Below, in pieces: positions 1-8,718 of a DNA stretch of 64,000 nt; position 1 is the stretch's first letter; each line of letters starts with the position of its first letter. A program made the translations under genes and the position numbers. Under the pieces are notes generated by a model. The model was given only the letters and a program-made list of their open reading frames with translations, was not told the DNA's origin and searched no databases. The DNA is from Streptomyces sp. CB02400 (GTDB lineage: Bacteria; Actinomycetota; Actinomycetes; Streptomycetales; Streptomycetaceae): NCBI RefSeq assembly GCF_001905725.1, contig NZ_LIWB01000005.1, forward strand, positions 248,001-312,000, read 5' to 3'.

Positions 1-884
1 TCAACGCGCTGGAGTACGCCAAGGAGCGCGTCCAGGGTCCGGACCTGGCCAACTTCATGGACAAGTCCGCGCCCAAGGTCACCATCACCCACCACCCCGA
101 CGTGCGCCGCTCGCTGATGACGCAGAAGGCGTACGCGGAGGGCATGCGCGCGCTGGTGCTGTACACGGCGTCGGTGCAGGACGCGATCGCGGTGAAGGAG
201 GCGGCGGGCGAGGACGCGAAGTCCGAGCACGCCCTCAACGACCTCCTCCTGCCGATCGTCAAGGGCTACGGCTCCGAGAAGGGCTACGAGCAGCTCGCCC
301 AGTCGCTGCAGACCTTCGGCGGCTCCGGCTTCCTCCAGGAGTACCCGATCGAGCAGTACATCCGGGACTCCAAGATCGACACCCTGTACGAGGGCACCAC
401 CGCGATCCAGGGCCAGGACTTCTTCTTCCGGAAGATCGTCCGCAACCAGGGCGCGGCGCTGAACTCGCTGGCCGAGGACATCAAGAAGTTCCTGGCGCTC
501 GGCGAGGGCGGCGAGGAGCTCGGCGCGGCCCGCGAGCACCTGGCCAAGGCGGCCGTCGAGCTGGAGGCCATCGTCGGCCTGATGCTCACCGACCTCGCGG
601 CCACCGAGCAGGACGTCAAGAACATCTACAAGGTGGGCCTGAACACCACCCGCCTGCTGATGGCGTCCGGTGACGTGATCGTCGGGTACCTGCTCCTGCG
701 CGGTGCCGCGATCGCCGCCGAGAAGCTCCCGACGGCCTCCGCCAAGGACGTCGCCTTCTACACCGGCAAGATCGCCGCGGCGAAGTTCTTCGCGGCCAAC
801 GTCCTGCCCGGCGTCACCCTGGCCCGCAAGGTCGCCGAGGGCGTCGAGCTGGACCTGATGGAGCTGGACGAGGCGGCGTTCTAG
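1..884 (+). CDS. Acyl-CoA dehydrogenase, C-terminal part
   Basis: The reading frame is open from the window's left edge (first full codon at base 3) and ends with TAG at 882-884, so the N-terminal half and the start lie outside. The visible ~293 residues are the C-terminal alpha-helical part of an acyl-CoA dehydrogenase. The stretch RDSKIDTLYEGTTAIQGQDF is the typical segment after the active-site region that contacts FAD across the dimer. The long helical tail (AREHLAKAAVELEAIV onward) resembles the extended form found in actinobacterial fatty-acid oxidation enzymes. It would oxidise acyl-CoA to enoyl-CoA in the cytoplasm. The chain-length preference cannot be told. A strong hairpin follows at 969-1002. 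Confidence 0.9.
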   Translation, partial: NALEYAKERVQGPDLANFMDKSAPKVTITHHPDVRRSLMTQKAYAEGMRALVLYTASVQDAIAVKEAAGEDAKSEHALNDLLLPIVKGYGSEKGYEQLAQSLQTFGGSGFLQEYPIEQYIRDSKIDTLYEGTTAIQGQDFFFRKIVRNQGAALNSLAEDIKKFLALGEGGEELGAAREHLAKAAVELEAIVGLMLTDLAATEQDVKNIYKVGLNTTRLLMASGDVIVGYLLLRGAAIAAEKLPTASAKDVAFYTGKIAAAKFFAANVLPGVTLARKVAEGVELDLMELDEAAF

Positions 885-968
885 CCCCTTCCGGGAGATC
901 CGGGGACCTCCCGGGACCCTCCCGGACCTCCCCGGACAGACCCCACGAGATCCAGCCGGACCCCGCCC

Positions 969-1002
969 GAGGGCCCGCTCCCGCACAGGGAAGCGGGCCC
1001 TC
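969..1002 (+). terminator. Hairpin terminator after the acyl-CoA dehydrogenase
   Basis: An 11-bp perfect stem (GAGGGCCCGCT at 969-979, AGCGGGCCCTC at 992-1002) encloses a 12-nt loop. It lies between the dehydrogenase stop and the next ribosome binding site. There is no T run, as is usual in Streptomyces. Confidence 0.7.
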
Positions 1003-1023
1003 CCGCTCGTTAAGGTGAACCCC

Positions 1024-2322
1024 ATGAGCGAACCCCCCCGCTTCGATCGCGGCCACACCGACGACCTGATGTCCTTCCTGGCGGCGAGCCCCACGCCGTA
1101 CCACGCCGTGGCGAACGCCGCCGAGCGGCTGGAGAAGGCGGGCTTCAGGCAGGTCGCGGAGACGGACGCCTGGGACGGGTCGGCAGGTGGCAAGTACGTG
1201 CTGCGCGGCGGCGCGATCATCGCCTGGTACGTCCCCGAGGGTGCCCCCGCGCACACCCCGTTCCGGATCGTCGGCGCCCACACCGACTCCCCCAACCTGC
1301 GCGTCAAGCCCCGGCCCGACAGCGGGGCGCACGGCTGGCGCCAGGTCGCCGTGGAGATCTACGGCGGGCCGCTGCTCAACTCCTGGCTCGACCGCGACCT
1401 GGGCCTGGCCGGCCGGCTCTCCCTGCGCGACGGCTCCACCCGGCTGGTCAACGTCGACCGTCCCCTGCTGCGAGTCCCCCAGCTCGCCATCCACCTGGAC
1501 CGCTCGGTCAACGCCGACGGCCTCAAGCTCGACAAGCAGCGGCACATGCAGCCGGTGTGGGGCATGGGCGACGACGTGCGCGACGGCGACCTGATCGCCT
1601 TCCTGGAGGAGACCGCCGGGCTCCCGTCCGGCGAGGTCACCGGCTGGGACCTGATGGTGCACCCCGTCGAAGCACCCGCCTACCTGGGCCGCGACCGCGA
1701 GCTGGTGGCCGGCCCGCGCATGGACAACCTGCTCTCCGTGCACGCCGGCACGGCCGCGCTCACCGCCGTGGCCGGCCGGGGCTCCGGCCTCCCCTGCATC
1801 CCCGTGCTCGCCGCCTTCGACCACGAGGAGAACGGCTCCCAGTCCGACACCGGCGCGGACGGCCCGCTGCTCGGCGGCGTCCTGGAGCGTTCGGTGTTCG
1901 CGCGCGGAGGATCGTACGAGGACCGGGCCCGCGCCTTCGCCGGCACCGTCTGCCTCTCCTCCGACACCGGTCACGCCGTCCACCCCAACTACGCGGAGCG
2001 GCACGACCCGACGCACCACCCGCGCGTCGACGGCGGCCCCATCCTCAAGGTCAACGTCAACAACCGCTACGCCACGGACGGTTCCGGCCGGGCGGTCTTC
2101 GCGGCGGCATGCGAGAAGGCGGACGTCCCGTTCCAGTCCTTCGTCTCCAACAACGCGATGCCGTGCGGCACCACCATCGGCCCGATCACCGCCGCCCGGC
2201 ACGGCATCAGGACCGTCGACATCGGCGTGGCCATCCTGTCGATGCACAGCGCCCGCGAACTGTGCGGCGCGAAGGACCCGTACCTGCTGGCGAACGCGCT
2301 GGTGGCGTTCCTCGACGGCTAG
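1024..2322 (+). CDS. M18 family aminopeptidase
   Basis: This is a 432-residue cytoplasmic zinc aminopeptidase of family M18 (DAP/ApeB type), which removes N-terminal, often acidic, residues from peptides. The metal-site motifs are visible: GAHTDSPNLRVKP with His86 and Asp88, a MDN near residue 234, DHEEN at 266-270 with the catalytic and ligand glutamates, and a C-terminal MHSARE histidine. The length fits the family (about 430). I chose ATG 1024 because AAGGTGA (1012-1018) sits 5 nt upstream. The GTG at 1015 lies inside that Shine-Dalgarno sequence. The gene is bounded by a hairpin upstream and a short gap downstream, so it is probably monocistronic or leads into the small membrane gene that follows. 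Confidence 0.93.
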   Translation: MSEPPRFDRGHTDDLMSFLAASPTPYHAVANAAERLEKAGFRQVAETDAWDGSAGGKYVLRGGAIIAWYVPEGAPAHTPFRIVGAHTDSPNLRVKPRPDSGAHGWRQVAVEIYGGPLLNSWLDRDLGLAGRLSLRDGSTRLVNVDRPLLRVPQLAIHLDRSVNADGLKLDKQRHMQPVWGMGDDVRDGDLIAFLEETAGLPSGEVTGWDLMVHPVEAPAYLGRDRELVAGPRMDNLLSVHAGTAALTAVAGRGSGLPCIPVLAAFDHEENGSQSDTGADGPLLGGVLERSVFARGGSYEDRARAFAGTVCLSSDTGHAVHPNYAERHDPTHHPRVDGGPILKVNVNNRYATDGSGRAVFAAACEKADVPFQSFVSNNAMPCGTTIGPITAARHGIRTVDIGVAILSMHSARELCGAKDPYLLANALVAFLDG

Positions 2323-2410
2323 TCAACTGTCCGTCCGCCGACGGCGCATGGGTGCCGCCCGCCCGGGTACCCGGTCCGGACCGGAAACACCGGACAGGGA
2401 GGCGACACTC

Positions 2411-2662
2411 ATGGGCCTCGGCGGATGCATCATCCTCATCGCCGTGGGAGCAATCCTCACGTTCGCGACCGACTGGGACATGCAGGGTGTCAACCTTGAC
2501 CTGGTCGGCGTCATCTTCATGATCGTCGGTCTGATCGGCGTCGCGACGTTCAGCAGCATCGCCCGGCGCAGGCGGGTCGTGGTACCCCCCGCCACCCCGG
2601 TCGTCGACGACACCACCCGCCCGCACACCCGTGACGGCTACAGCGACGGGTACGGGGTCTGA
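2411..2662 (+). CDS. Small membrane protein, DUF6458-like
   Basis: The protein has 83 residues with two hydrophobic helices (about residues 5-20 and 30-50) and a basic, then Thr/Asp/Tyr-rich tail. The opening MGLGGCIILIAVGAILTFA is typical of a short actinobacterial membrane family that I recall as DUF6458. Its function is unknown. I chose ATG 2411 because GGGAGG lies about 9 nt upstream and the hydrophobic segment then begins at once. An upstream ATG at 2348 would add a Pro/Arg-rich leader without family character. A strong hairpin terminator follows. Confidence 0.8.
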   Translation: MGLGGCIILIAVGAILTFATDWDMQGVNLDLVGVIFMIVGLIGVATFSSIARRRRVVVPPATPVVDDTTRPHTRDGYSDGYGV

Positions 2663-2686
2663 CCGGGGGCCGACTGCCACACCGAA

Positions 2687-2715
2687 GGGCGCGGGAGAGT
2701 TCGTCTCCCGCGCCC
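2687..2715. terminator. Hairpin between convergent genes
   Basis: A 12-bp perfect stem (2687-2698 with 2704-2715) closes a 5-nt GTTCG loop. It lies between the stop of the plus-strand membrane gene and the stop of the minus-strand cupin gene, so it can serve both directions. Confidence 0.8.
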
Positions 2716-2754
2716 TCACTGCTGCGCGGCGGCTCGGGAGCGCGGTGGCGCCGG

Positions 2755-3147
2755 TCAGCCGAGCGGGTGCCCCGTCGTCGTGTCCACGTGGTCCGTCACC
2801 CCGTCGTGGCGGTCGCCGGTGGTGAGGGTGCCGGTGGGCTCGAAGAGGAGGATCGCGGTGGGGACGGGGGCGGAGGGCTTGTGCTCGGTGCCGCGGGGGA
2901 CCGTGAAGACGGAGCCCTTCGGAAGGACGACCGTGCGTTCGCCGGACGGCTCGCGCAGGGAGATGCGCAGTTCGCCGTCGAGGACGAGGAAGAACTCGTC
3001 GGTGTGGTCGTGCACGTGCCAGACGTGTTCGCCCTCCACCTTGGCGACGCGTACGTCGTAGTCGTTGACGGCGGTGACGATTCGGGGGCTCCACTGCTCC
3101 GTGAAGGAGGCGAGGGCCCGGTCGAGGGAGAGGGGTTCCTGTGCCAT
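2755..3147 (-). CDS. Cupin domain protein
   Basis: This 130-residue protein has a single small beta-barrel cupin. The motif HVWHVHDHTDEFFLVLDGEL supplies the two-His-Glu set of cupin motif 1. The segment PKGSVFTVPRGTEHKP supplies motif 2 with its later His, so a metal site is likely. The ligand or substrate is unknown. Small proteins of this type act as sugar-binding, isomerase or sensor modules. The ATG at 3147 is followed by QEPLSLDRALAS, and no better start is seen. The gene is divergent from the GlxA-type regulator that starts 52 bp away, so the regulator may control it. Confidence 0.85.
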   Translation of the reverse strand: MAQEPLSLDRALASFTEQWSPRIVTAVNDYDVRVAKVEGEHVWHVHDHTDEFFLVLDGELRISLREPSGERTVVLPKGSVFTVPRGTEHKPSAPVPTAILLFEPTGTLTTGDRHDGVTDHVDTTTGHPLG

Positions 3148-3198
3148 GCCCTCATCGTCGGCGGTGCGCCGGCACGGCGACAGTGCTAGAAATCGCGC

Positions 3199-4203
3199 AT
3201 GCCGCAAGGATCCTCTCAGCCCGTGCGCACCCATCACGTCGCCGTGATCGTCGACGAGGGCACCAATCCGTTCGAGGTCGGCGTGGCCACCGAGCTGTTC
3301 GGGCTGCCCCGGCCCGAGCTGGGGATGTCCTGCGCGCCGTACCGGGTGACGCTGTGCACGCCCACGCCGGAAGTGTCCATGAACCACGGGTTCTTCACCA
3401 TGACCGGGGCGGCCGGGCTGGACGCCGTGGACGACGCCGACACCCTCGTCGTACCCGGGCGGCCGGACAACGTCGTACCGCGCGGTGCGGCCGTCCTCGA
3501 CGCGATCCGGAGCGCGTACGCGCGGGGCGCCCGTGTCGTCAGCTTCTGCACCGGCACCTTCGCACTCGCCGAGGCGGGCCTGCTGGAAGGGCGCCGCGCC
3601 ACGACGCACTGGATGTGGGTGGACAGCTTCCGGGAGCTGCACCCGAACGTGCTGCTGGAACCGGACGTGCTCTTCGTGGACGACGGGGACGTCCTCACCG
3701 CCGCGGGCAGCTCGGCCGCCCTGGACCTGGGGCTGCACCTCTGGCGCCGGGACCACGGCGCCGAGACCGCCAACGCGGTCTCCCGGCGCCTGGTGTTCGC
3801 CGCGCATCGGGACGGCGGGCAGCGCCAGTTCGTGGAACGGCCGGTTCCGCCCGTGCCGGACGAGTCCCTGGGGCCGTTGCTGGCGTGGGCGCAGGCACGG
3901 ATGGGCGAACCGCTGACGGTGGCGGACCTGGCGGCGCGGGCGGCGGTGAGTCCGGCGACCCTGCACCGGCGTTTCCGCGCGCAGCTCGGTGTGACACCGC
4001 TCGCCTGGCTGACCGGGGAGCGGGTCGCGCTGGCGTGCCGGCTCATCGAACGGGGCGAGGCACGGCTGGACGTCGTGGCCGCGCGCAGCGGCCTGGGGAC
4101 GGCGGCGAACCTGCGGGCGCGGCTGCGGCGCGAGACGGGACTCAGCCCGTCGGCCTACCGGCGGCGTTTCGGAACGCGGGGCGGGGAAGCCCTGGATCCA
4201 TGA
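3199..4203 (+). CDS. GlxA-family AraC-type transcriptional regulator
   Basis: The 334-residue protein has a DJ-1/PfpI-like N-terminal domain (about residues 14-175) and a C-terminal AraC/XylS DNA-binding domain (about 225-325). The N-terminal part begins VAVIVDEGTNPFEVGVATE and carries a nucleophile-elbow-like SFCTGTFALAEAG. The C-terminal part has two helix-turn-helices around LAARAAVSPATLHRRFRAQL and VAARSGLGTAANLRARLRRE. Regulators of this class sense small molecules and activate neighbouring catabolic or stress genes. The divergent cupin gene is the obvious candidate target. The stop overlaps the start of the next gene (ATGA), so the two are translationally coupled. Confidence 0.9.
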   Translation: MPQGSSQPVRTHHVAVIVDEGTNPFEVGVATELFGLPRPELGMSCAPYRVTLCTPTPEVSMNHGFFTMTGAAGLDAVDDADTLVVPGRPDNVVPRGAAVLDAIRSAYARGARVVSFCTGTFALAEAGLLEGRRATTHWMWVDSFRELHPNVLLEPDVLFVDDGDVLTAAGSSAALDLGLHLWRRDHGAETANAVSRRLVFAAHRDGGQRQFVERPVPPVPDESLGPLLAWAQARMGEPLTVADLAARAAVSPATLHRRFRAQLGVTPLAWLTGERVALACRLIERGEARLDVVAARSGLGTAANLRARLRRETGLSPSAYRRRFGTRGGEALDP

Positions 4204-4694
4204 GATTCCTTGTGCGGGACCGGATCCTCGGGATCGGGGACGACTACTGGATCGAGGACGACCACGGGAACAAGGTCTTCCTCGTCGACGGCAAGGCGAT
4301 GCGGCTGCGGGACACCTTCGAGCTGAAGGACACCGAGGGGCGCGTCCTCATCGACATCCGCCAGAAGATGTTCGCCCTGCGCGACACGATGGTGATCGAG
4401 CGCGGCGGGGAGCCGCTGGCGACGGTCCGGCGCAAGCGGCTGTCGTTGCTGCGCAACCACTACCGGGTGACCCTGGCGGACGGCGGCACCGAGCTGGACG
4501 TCAGCGGCCGGATCCTCGACCGGGAGTTCGCCGTCGAGTACGACGGCGAACTGCTCGCAGTGATCTCCCGGCGTCTGCTGACCGTACGGGACACCTACGC
4601 CGTCGACGTCGTACGCGAGGACGCGGACCCTGCGCTGCTGATCGCGGTGGCGGTGTGCGTGATCCACCTCGCGGAGAAGGAACGGGAGGACTAG
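4200..4694 (+). CDS. LURP-one-related / Tubby-like C-terminal domain protein
   Basis: The 164-residue protein is rich in beta-strands with the rhythm of LURP-one-related (scramblase/Tubby-like) barrels: MRFLVRDRILGIGDDYWIED, then repeated hairpins RLRDTFELKDTEG, RLSLLRNHYRVTLADG and REFAVEYDGELLAVISR. The final helix (LLIAVAVCVIHLAEKE) is the hydrophobic helix that threads such barrels. The molecular function is unknown, with membrane-lipid association suspected for relatives. The ATG overlaps the upstream regulator's stop by 4 bp, and the pair are probably one transcript. Directly downstream are 26-bp tandem repeats shared with the end of the convergent nitrilase gene. Confidence 0.85.
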   Translation: MRFLVRDRILGIGDDYWIEDDHGNKVFLVDGKAMRLRDTFELKDTEGRVLIDIRQKMFALRDTMVIERGGEPLATVRRKRLSLLRNHYRVTLADGGTELDVSGRILDREFAVEYDGELLAVISRRLLTVRDTYAVDVVREDADPALLIAVAVCVIHLAEKERED

Positions 4695-4699
4695 GCCCC

Positions 4700-4764
4700 G
4701 GTCAGTGGCGGGAGAACCGGGGCCTGGTCAGCGGCGGGAGAACCGGGGCCTGGTCAGCGGCCGG
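4700..4764. repeat. 26-bp tandem repeat spanning the nitrilase stop
   Basis: Unit 1 (4700-4725) and unit 2 (4726-4751) differ at one base (GGTCAGTGGCGG against GGTCAGCGGCGG). A third, partial unit starts at 4752 and contains TCA, the reverse-strand stop codon of the nitrilase gene. The repeat fills nearly the whole gap between two convergent genes. Confidence 0.85.
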
Positions 4765-5548
4765 GGCGGTCCAGGCCCAGGACGCGGTCCTTGAGGGCCG
4801 GGAAGCGTTCGCGGGTGCCCGCCACCGTGGTCGGGTCGAAGTCGACCGTGAGGATCTGTTCGCCGGGGCCCGCCTCGGCCAGGACCTCGCCCCACGGGTC
4901 CACCACGATCGAGTGACCCGCCTGCGGAACTCCCGCGTGCGTCCCGGCCGTTCCACACGCGAGGACGAACGACTGGTTCTCCACCGCCCGTGCCTGAGCC
5001 AGCAGCGTCCAGTGGGACCGGCGGCGCTCCGGCCAGCCCGCCGGGACGACGAGGGTCTCGGCGCCGGCGTCGACGAGACCGCGGAAGAGTTCGGGGAAAC
5101 GGAGGTCGTAGCAGGTCGCCACACCGACGACGGTGTGCGGCAGACGGACCGTCACCAGTGCGTAGCCCGCCCCCATCAGCACGGCCTCGCCCTTGTCGAA
5201 GCCGAAGCGGTGGATCTTGCGGTAGGCGGCGACCAGCTCACCGGAGGGGGAGAAGACGAGCGAGGTGTTGTAGAGGGGGCCTTCCGGGTCCCGCTCGGGG
5301 ATCGAGCCCGCGTGCAGCCACACGCCCGCGTCGCTCGCGGCCTTGGCCATCGCCTCGAAGGTCGGCCCTTCGAGCGGTTCCGCCTCACTGCCGAACTCCT
5401 CGTACGCGAACGCGCCCGTGGTCCACAGCTCCGGCAGCACGACGAGATCGGCCCCGGCCTGATCCCGTACCATCCCGGCGACCCGGAGCCGACGCGATTC
5501 GACCGATTCGTCCTCGTTCACGGCGACTTGGAGCAAGGAAGCGCGCAC
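4754..5548 (-). CDS. Carbon-nitrogen hydrolase (nitrilase superfamily)
   Basis: The 264-residue protein has the complete nitrilase-fold catalytic triad: Glu40 in VVLPELWT, Lys111 in AYRKIHRFGF and Cys146 in GVATCYDLRFPE. The length and motifs fit omega-amidase/Nit-type hydrolases, which cleave small amides such as 2-oxoglutaramate or deaminated glutathione. The exact substrate cannot be read. I chose GTG 5548 because the conserved beta-strand (VRASLLQVAV) begins there and AGGACGG lies upstream. Longer upstream frames run into non-family sequence. The gene stands alone, convergent with the LURP-like gene, and its last codons lie in a tandem repeat. Confidence 0.92.
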   Translation of the reverse strand: MRASLLQVAVNEDESVESRRLRVAGMVRDQAGADLVVLPELWTTGAFAYEEFGSEAEPLEGPTFEAMAKAASDAGVWLHAGSIPERDPEGPLYNTSLVFSPSGELVAAYRKIHRFGFDKGEAVLMGAGYALVTVRLPHTVVGVATCYDLRFPELFRGLVDAGAETLVVPAGWPERRRSHWTLLAQARAVENQSFVLACGTAGTHAGVPQAGHSIVVDPWGEVLAEAGPGEQILTVDFDPTTVAGTRERFPALKDRVLGLDRPGR

Positions 5549-5636
5549 ACTACCACCGTCCTGGCATTCGACCCGCGCACACGGGCCTACGATCGTCACA
5601 CGAAAGCACTGCCGGGGTGCCTCACAGCAGCGTAAC

Positions 5637-5690
5637 TTGGGGGCGCCCCCGGTTCGAGCGAAGCCGAGAACTGGGGGAGACCCGAGACAC
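5637..5690. repeat. Extragenic palindromic element with CGAGCGAAGC core
   Basis: CCCCCGGTTC and GAACTGGGGG form a 10-bp stem with one G-T pair around a core containing CGAGCGAAGC (5655-5664). The same 10-mer occurs inverted at 10748-10757 and 63641-63650. I recall such elements as common dispersed extragenic repeats in Streptomyces. Confidence 0.5.
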
Positions 5691-5767
5691 GCACGAAGTG
5701 CAGCCACCGCCCACTGGCACCGCCGCCACAACCTGCCCGTGTACCGACCGCCGAGGGGTCCCGTTCC

Positions 5768-6592
5768 GTGAGCCTGCATCCCACCCTCCAGCCCTACGCC
5801 GACGCCTGGACCCACTCCATCGAGGCGATATCCGAGCTGGTGCAGCCGCTCCCGGAGGCCGACTGGAACCGGCGGACGCCGTGCCCGGGATGGTCGGTCC
5901 GCGATGTCGTCTCGCACGTCATCGGCCTGGACTCCGAGATGTACGGCGACCCCCGCCCCATCCACACGCTGCCGCGCGACCTGTTCCACGTCACCAACGA
6001 CCACCAGCGGTACATGGAGATGCAGGTCGACGTGCGCCGCCACCACACGTCGCCGGAGATGACCTCCGAGCTGGAACTCATGATCATCCGCCGCAACCGT
6101 CAGTTGCGGAACGAGAACCGTGAGCCCGGCACCACGGTGCGCGGCCCGCTCGGCACGGAGCTGACGCTGGAGGAGTCCATGCGCCGGCACGCCTTCGCCG
6201 TGTGGGCGCACGAGCAGGACCTGCGCACGGCCCTCGGCCGCCCCGGCAACCTCGACTCCCCCGGTGCGTACATCGCCCGTGACGTGCTGCTCGCCGAGCT
6301 GCCGCGCGTGGTGGCCGAGCTGGCGCAGGCGCCGCGCAGCTCGGCCGTGGTCCTCGACGTCCACGGACCGGTGGAGTTCCTGCGCACCATCCGCGTCGAC
6401 ATCCAGGGCCGAGGCACCCTGGAAACGGCCCCGGCCCTCGGCCCGGCCGCCGCCCTCACCCTCGACTGGGAAACCTACGTCCGCCTGGCCTGCGGCCGGG
6501 TGACGGCGGAAGCGGTGACGGACAGGGTGAAGACGGAGGGCGACCTGGACCTGGCGGCGGCGATCCTCCGCCACTTCGCGGTGACGCCCTAG
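5768..6592 (+). CDS. Maleylpyruvate isomerase family mycothiol-dependent protein
   Basis: The 274-residue protein has an N-terminal DinB-like four-helix domain of the MDMPI type, with LPEADWNRRTPCPGWSVRDVVSHVIG at about residues 28-53. This carries the conserved TPCPGWSV..H segment that binds metal and, in relatives, mycothiol. The C-terminal part (about 185-270) resembles the SCP2-like domain often attached. Relatives catalyse isomerisation or thiol transfer with mycothiol as cofactor, but many members have no known reaction. GTG 5768 opens MSLHPTLQPYADAW. The gene is isolated, preceded by a palindromic repeat and followed by a hairpin at 6612-6631. Confidence 0.85.
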   Translation: MSLHPTLQPYADAWTHSIEAISELVQPLPEADWNRRTPCPGWSVRDVVSHVIGLDSEMYGDPRPIHTLPRDLFHVTNDHQRYMEMQVDVRRHHTSPEMTSELELMIIRRNRQLRNENREPGTTVRGPLGTELTLEESMRRHAFAVWAHEQDLRTALGRPGNLDSPGAYIARDVLLAELPRVVAELAQAPRSSAVVLDVHGPVEFLRTIRVDIQGRGTLETAPALGPAAALTLDWETYVRLACGRVTAEAVTDRVKTEGDLDLAAAILRHFAVTP

Positions 6593-6611
6593 CCGCGCAT
6601 CCGCGGGCAGT

Positions 6612-6631
6612 CGTGCCGCTGGGGCGGCACG
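6612..6631. terminator. Hairpin between convergent genes
   Basis: CGTGCCGC and GCGGCACG pair over 8 bp around a TGGG loop, between the isomerase-like gene and the MFS gene, which converge here. Confidence 0.5.
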
Positions 6632-6703
6632 GGTGGGCGCGACGGCATCCGGCAAGCGCCGGCCGCGCGACCCACCCCCGCCCGGCAGCAACACCGGGCG
6701 CCG

Positions 6704-8014
6704 TCACACGGGCACATGCACGGAGGAAACCCGGCTCGCAACCAACCGCTCCCGCTCCGCCCGAGCCGCCCGCCTCCGCAACCGCAGAATCTGGGTGACA
6801 CCCAGGGCCTGCAGCACAAACACGGACGAGAAGGCGACGGCATAGTCGTCCCCGGTCGCGTCCAGCAGCACCCCGACCGCGAACAACGTCGTCATGGAAG
6901 CCACGAACCCTCCCATGTTCGTGATCCCCGACGCCGTCCCCTGCCGCTCAGCCGGATTCGCCGGCCGCGCGAAGTCGAACCCGATCATCGACGCCGGCCC
7001 ACAAGCCCCCAGCACCACGCACAACACCACCAGCAGCCACATCGGCGCCGTATCCGCCGGATAGACCAGGGTCGCGGCCCACAGCACCGCCGTCGCCCCC
7101 ACCGTCCCCAGCGCCAGCGGCAGCCGCGCCCCGTACTGCCGAGCGATGACCTGGCCGTAGACGAGCCCGAAGACCATGTTGGACAGCACGACGAGAGTCA
7201 GCAGCTCACCGGCGACCGCCCGCGACAGCCCCTGCGCCTCCACCAGGAACGGCATCCCCCACAGCAGCAGGAACACCATCGCCGGGAACTGGGTCGTGAA
7301 GTGCACCCACAGCCCCAGCCGCGTCCCCGGCTCCCGCCAGGAAGCGGCGATCTGACGGCGTACATAAGCAGCCCCCTGGTGTGGCACCGGCTCCGGTTCG
7401 TACCCCTCGGGATGGTCCTTGAGGAAGAACAGAAGCAGCACGAACACCACGACACCGGCCACCGCGCTCCCCGCGAACGCCGCCGTCCAGCCGATGCCGT
7501 GCAGCAGCCGGGCGAGGACCAGCGTGGAGACGAGGTTTCCCGCCATGCCGGCCAGCCCCGCCATCTGCGCGATCAGCGGCCCGCGCCGGGCCGGGAACCA
7601 CCGGGTGCCCAGCCGCAGCACGCTGATGAACGTCATCGCGTCACCACAGCCGAGCAGTGCCCGCGAGGCGAGCGCCATGCCGTACGACGGTGAGAACGCG
7701 AAGCCGAGCTGCCCGGCCGTGAACAGCACCACGCCGATGCCCAGCACCTTCTTGGTGCCGAGCCGGTCGACCAGCAGCCCGACGGGTATCTGCATGCCCG
7801 CGTAGACCAGCAGTTGGAGGATGGAGAAGGTGGACAGGGCGGAGGCGCCCACGTCGAAACGGTCGGCGGCGTCGAGGCCGGCCACACCCAGCGACGTACG
7901 GAAGATGACGGCGACGAAGTAGACCGATACGCCGATCCCCCACACCGCGAGGGCGCGCCGTCCGCCTTGGGGTGCCCCCTCTGGGGGAGGGCCCCCGGGC
8001 AGCGTGCCGCTCAT
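6704..8014 (-). CDS. MFS transporter
   Basis: The 436-residue protein has about twelve hydrophobic helices. The loop 2-3 signature GLLVDRLGTKKVLGIG matches the major facilitator superfamily motif. The protein resembles the nitrate/sugar-acid/phthalate-permease branch (SRALLGCGDAMTFISVLRLGTRWFPARRG). The substrate is unknown. The ATG overlaps the stop of the upstream GntR gene (ATGA), so the regulator and transporter are one operon. A GntR/FCD partner suggests transport of an organic acid or sugar acid. The first 20 residues (PGGPPPEGAPQGG) are encoded by a GC-rich palindromic stretch and may be an added extension. Confidence 0.9.
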   Translation of the reverse strand: MSGTLPGGPPPEGAPQGGRRALAVWGIGVSVYFVAVIFRTSLGVAGLDAADRFDVGASALSTFSILQLLVYAGMQIPVGLLVDRLGTKKVLGIGVVLFTAGQLGFAFSPSYGMALASRALLGCGDAMTFISVLRLGTRWFPARRGPLIAQMAGLAGMAGNLVSTLVLARLLHGIGWTAAFAGSAVAGVVVFVLLLFFLKDHPEGYEPEPVPHQGAAYVRRQIAASWREPGTRLGLWVHFTTQFPAMVFLLLWGMPFLVEAQGLSRAVAGELLTLVVLSNMVFGLVYGQVIARQYGARLPLALGTVGATAVLWAATLVYPADTAPMWLLVVLCVVLGACGPASMIGFDFARPANPAERQGTASGITNMGGFVASMTTLFAVGVLLDATGDDYAVAFSSVFVLQALGVTQILRLRRRAARAERERLVASRVSSVHVPV

Positions 8015-8667
8015 CGCACCTCACCCCTGGCCAGGTGGGAGAACCAGCCGACGTGCCGGTGGACGACCCCGACGGCCGCCTCCGTGTCACCGGAGCGCAG
8101 CGCCTGAAGGATCTCCCCGTGCTCGGCGAGGGTCTTGGCGATCCGGTCGGGGTGGGAGTGCATCACGGCGACGCCCATCCGGAGCTGGCGGTCGCGGAGC
8201 TGGTCGTAGAGGCGGGAGAGGATCTCGTTGCCGCCGCTGCGGACGATCTCGGCGTGGAAACACCGGTCGGTGACGGAGGCCGCGGCGAAGTCACCGGCCG
8301 CGGCCTGCTCCCTCTGCCGGGCGAGCAGCTCCTCCAACCGCTCGATGAGACCGGGCGGCGCGGGTACGGCCTTCCTGGCGGCGTGCTCCTCGACGAGCAG
8401 CCGGGTCTCGACGACGTCGGCGATCTCCTGCGCGGAGACGGGCAGGACGAGGGCGCCCTTCTTCGGGTAGAGCTTGAGCAGCCCTTCGACCTGCAGCCGC
8501 AGCAGCGCCTCGCGCACGGGGGTCCGCGAGACCCCCACGGCCTCGGCCAGCTCACCTTCGGTGAGCAGCGTCCCGCCCTCGTAGCGGCGGTCCAGGACGC
8601 CCTGCTTGACGTGGGTGTAGACGCGGTCGGCGGCTGGGGGTTGCTTCACGGGGGCCATGCTGGTCAT
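8011..8667 (-). CDS. GntR-family regulator (FCD domain)
   Basis: The 218-residue protein has an N-terminal winged helix (about 10-75), with TEGELAEAVGVSRTPVREALLRLQ as the recognition region. A C-terminal FCD ligand domain (about 85-205) has the metal-binding histidines in FHAEIVRSGG, EHGEILQAL and HRHVGWF. FCD members usually bind organic or amino acids and repress the adjacent transporter or enzyme, here the coupled MFS gene. I chose ATG 8667 (MTSMAPVKQ). A second ATG at 8658 is possible, and neither has a strong Shine-Dalgarno sequence. Upstream in-frame codons fall in a 12-bp tandem repeat and are not likely translated. Confidence 0.88.
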   Translation of the reverse strand: MTSMAPVKQPPAADRVYTHVKQGVLDRRYEGGTLLTEGELAEAVGVSRTPVREALLRLQVEGLLKLYPKKGALVLPVSAQEIADVVETRLLVEEHAARKAVPAPPGLIERLEELLARQREQAAAGDFAAASVTDRCFHAEIVRSGGNEILSRLYDQLRDRQLRMGVAVMHSHPDRIAKTLAEHGEILQALRSGDTEAAVGVVHRHVGWFSHLARGEVR

Positions 8668-8718
8668 GCGGACAGGATAGATACAACACGCACGCATGGA
8701 AGAATCCATCCACGATGC

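Noticed and set aside
814..2247. Long open frame on the minus strand opposite the M18 aminopeptidase
   Set aside because: The composition is Val/Gly/Arg/Asp-rich with no family motif, and it mirrors the GC-rich third positions of the real plus-strand gene.
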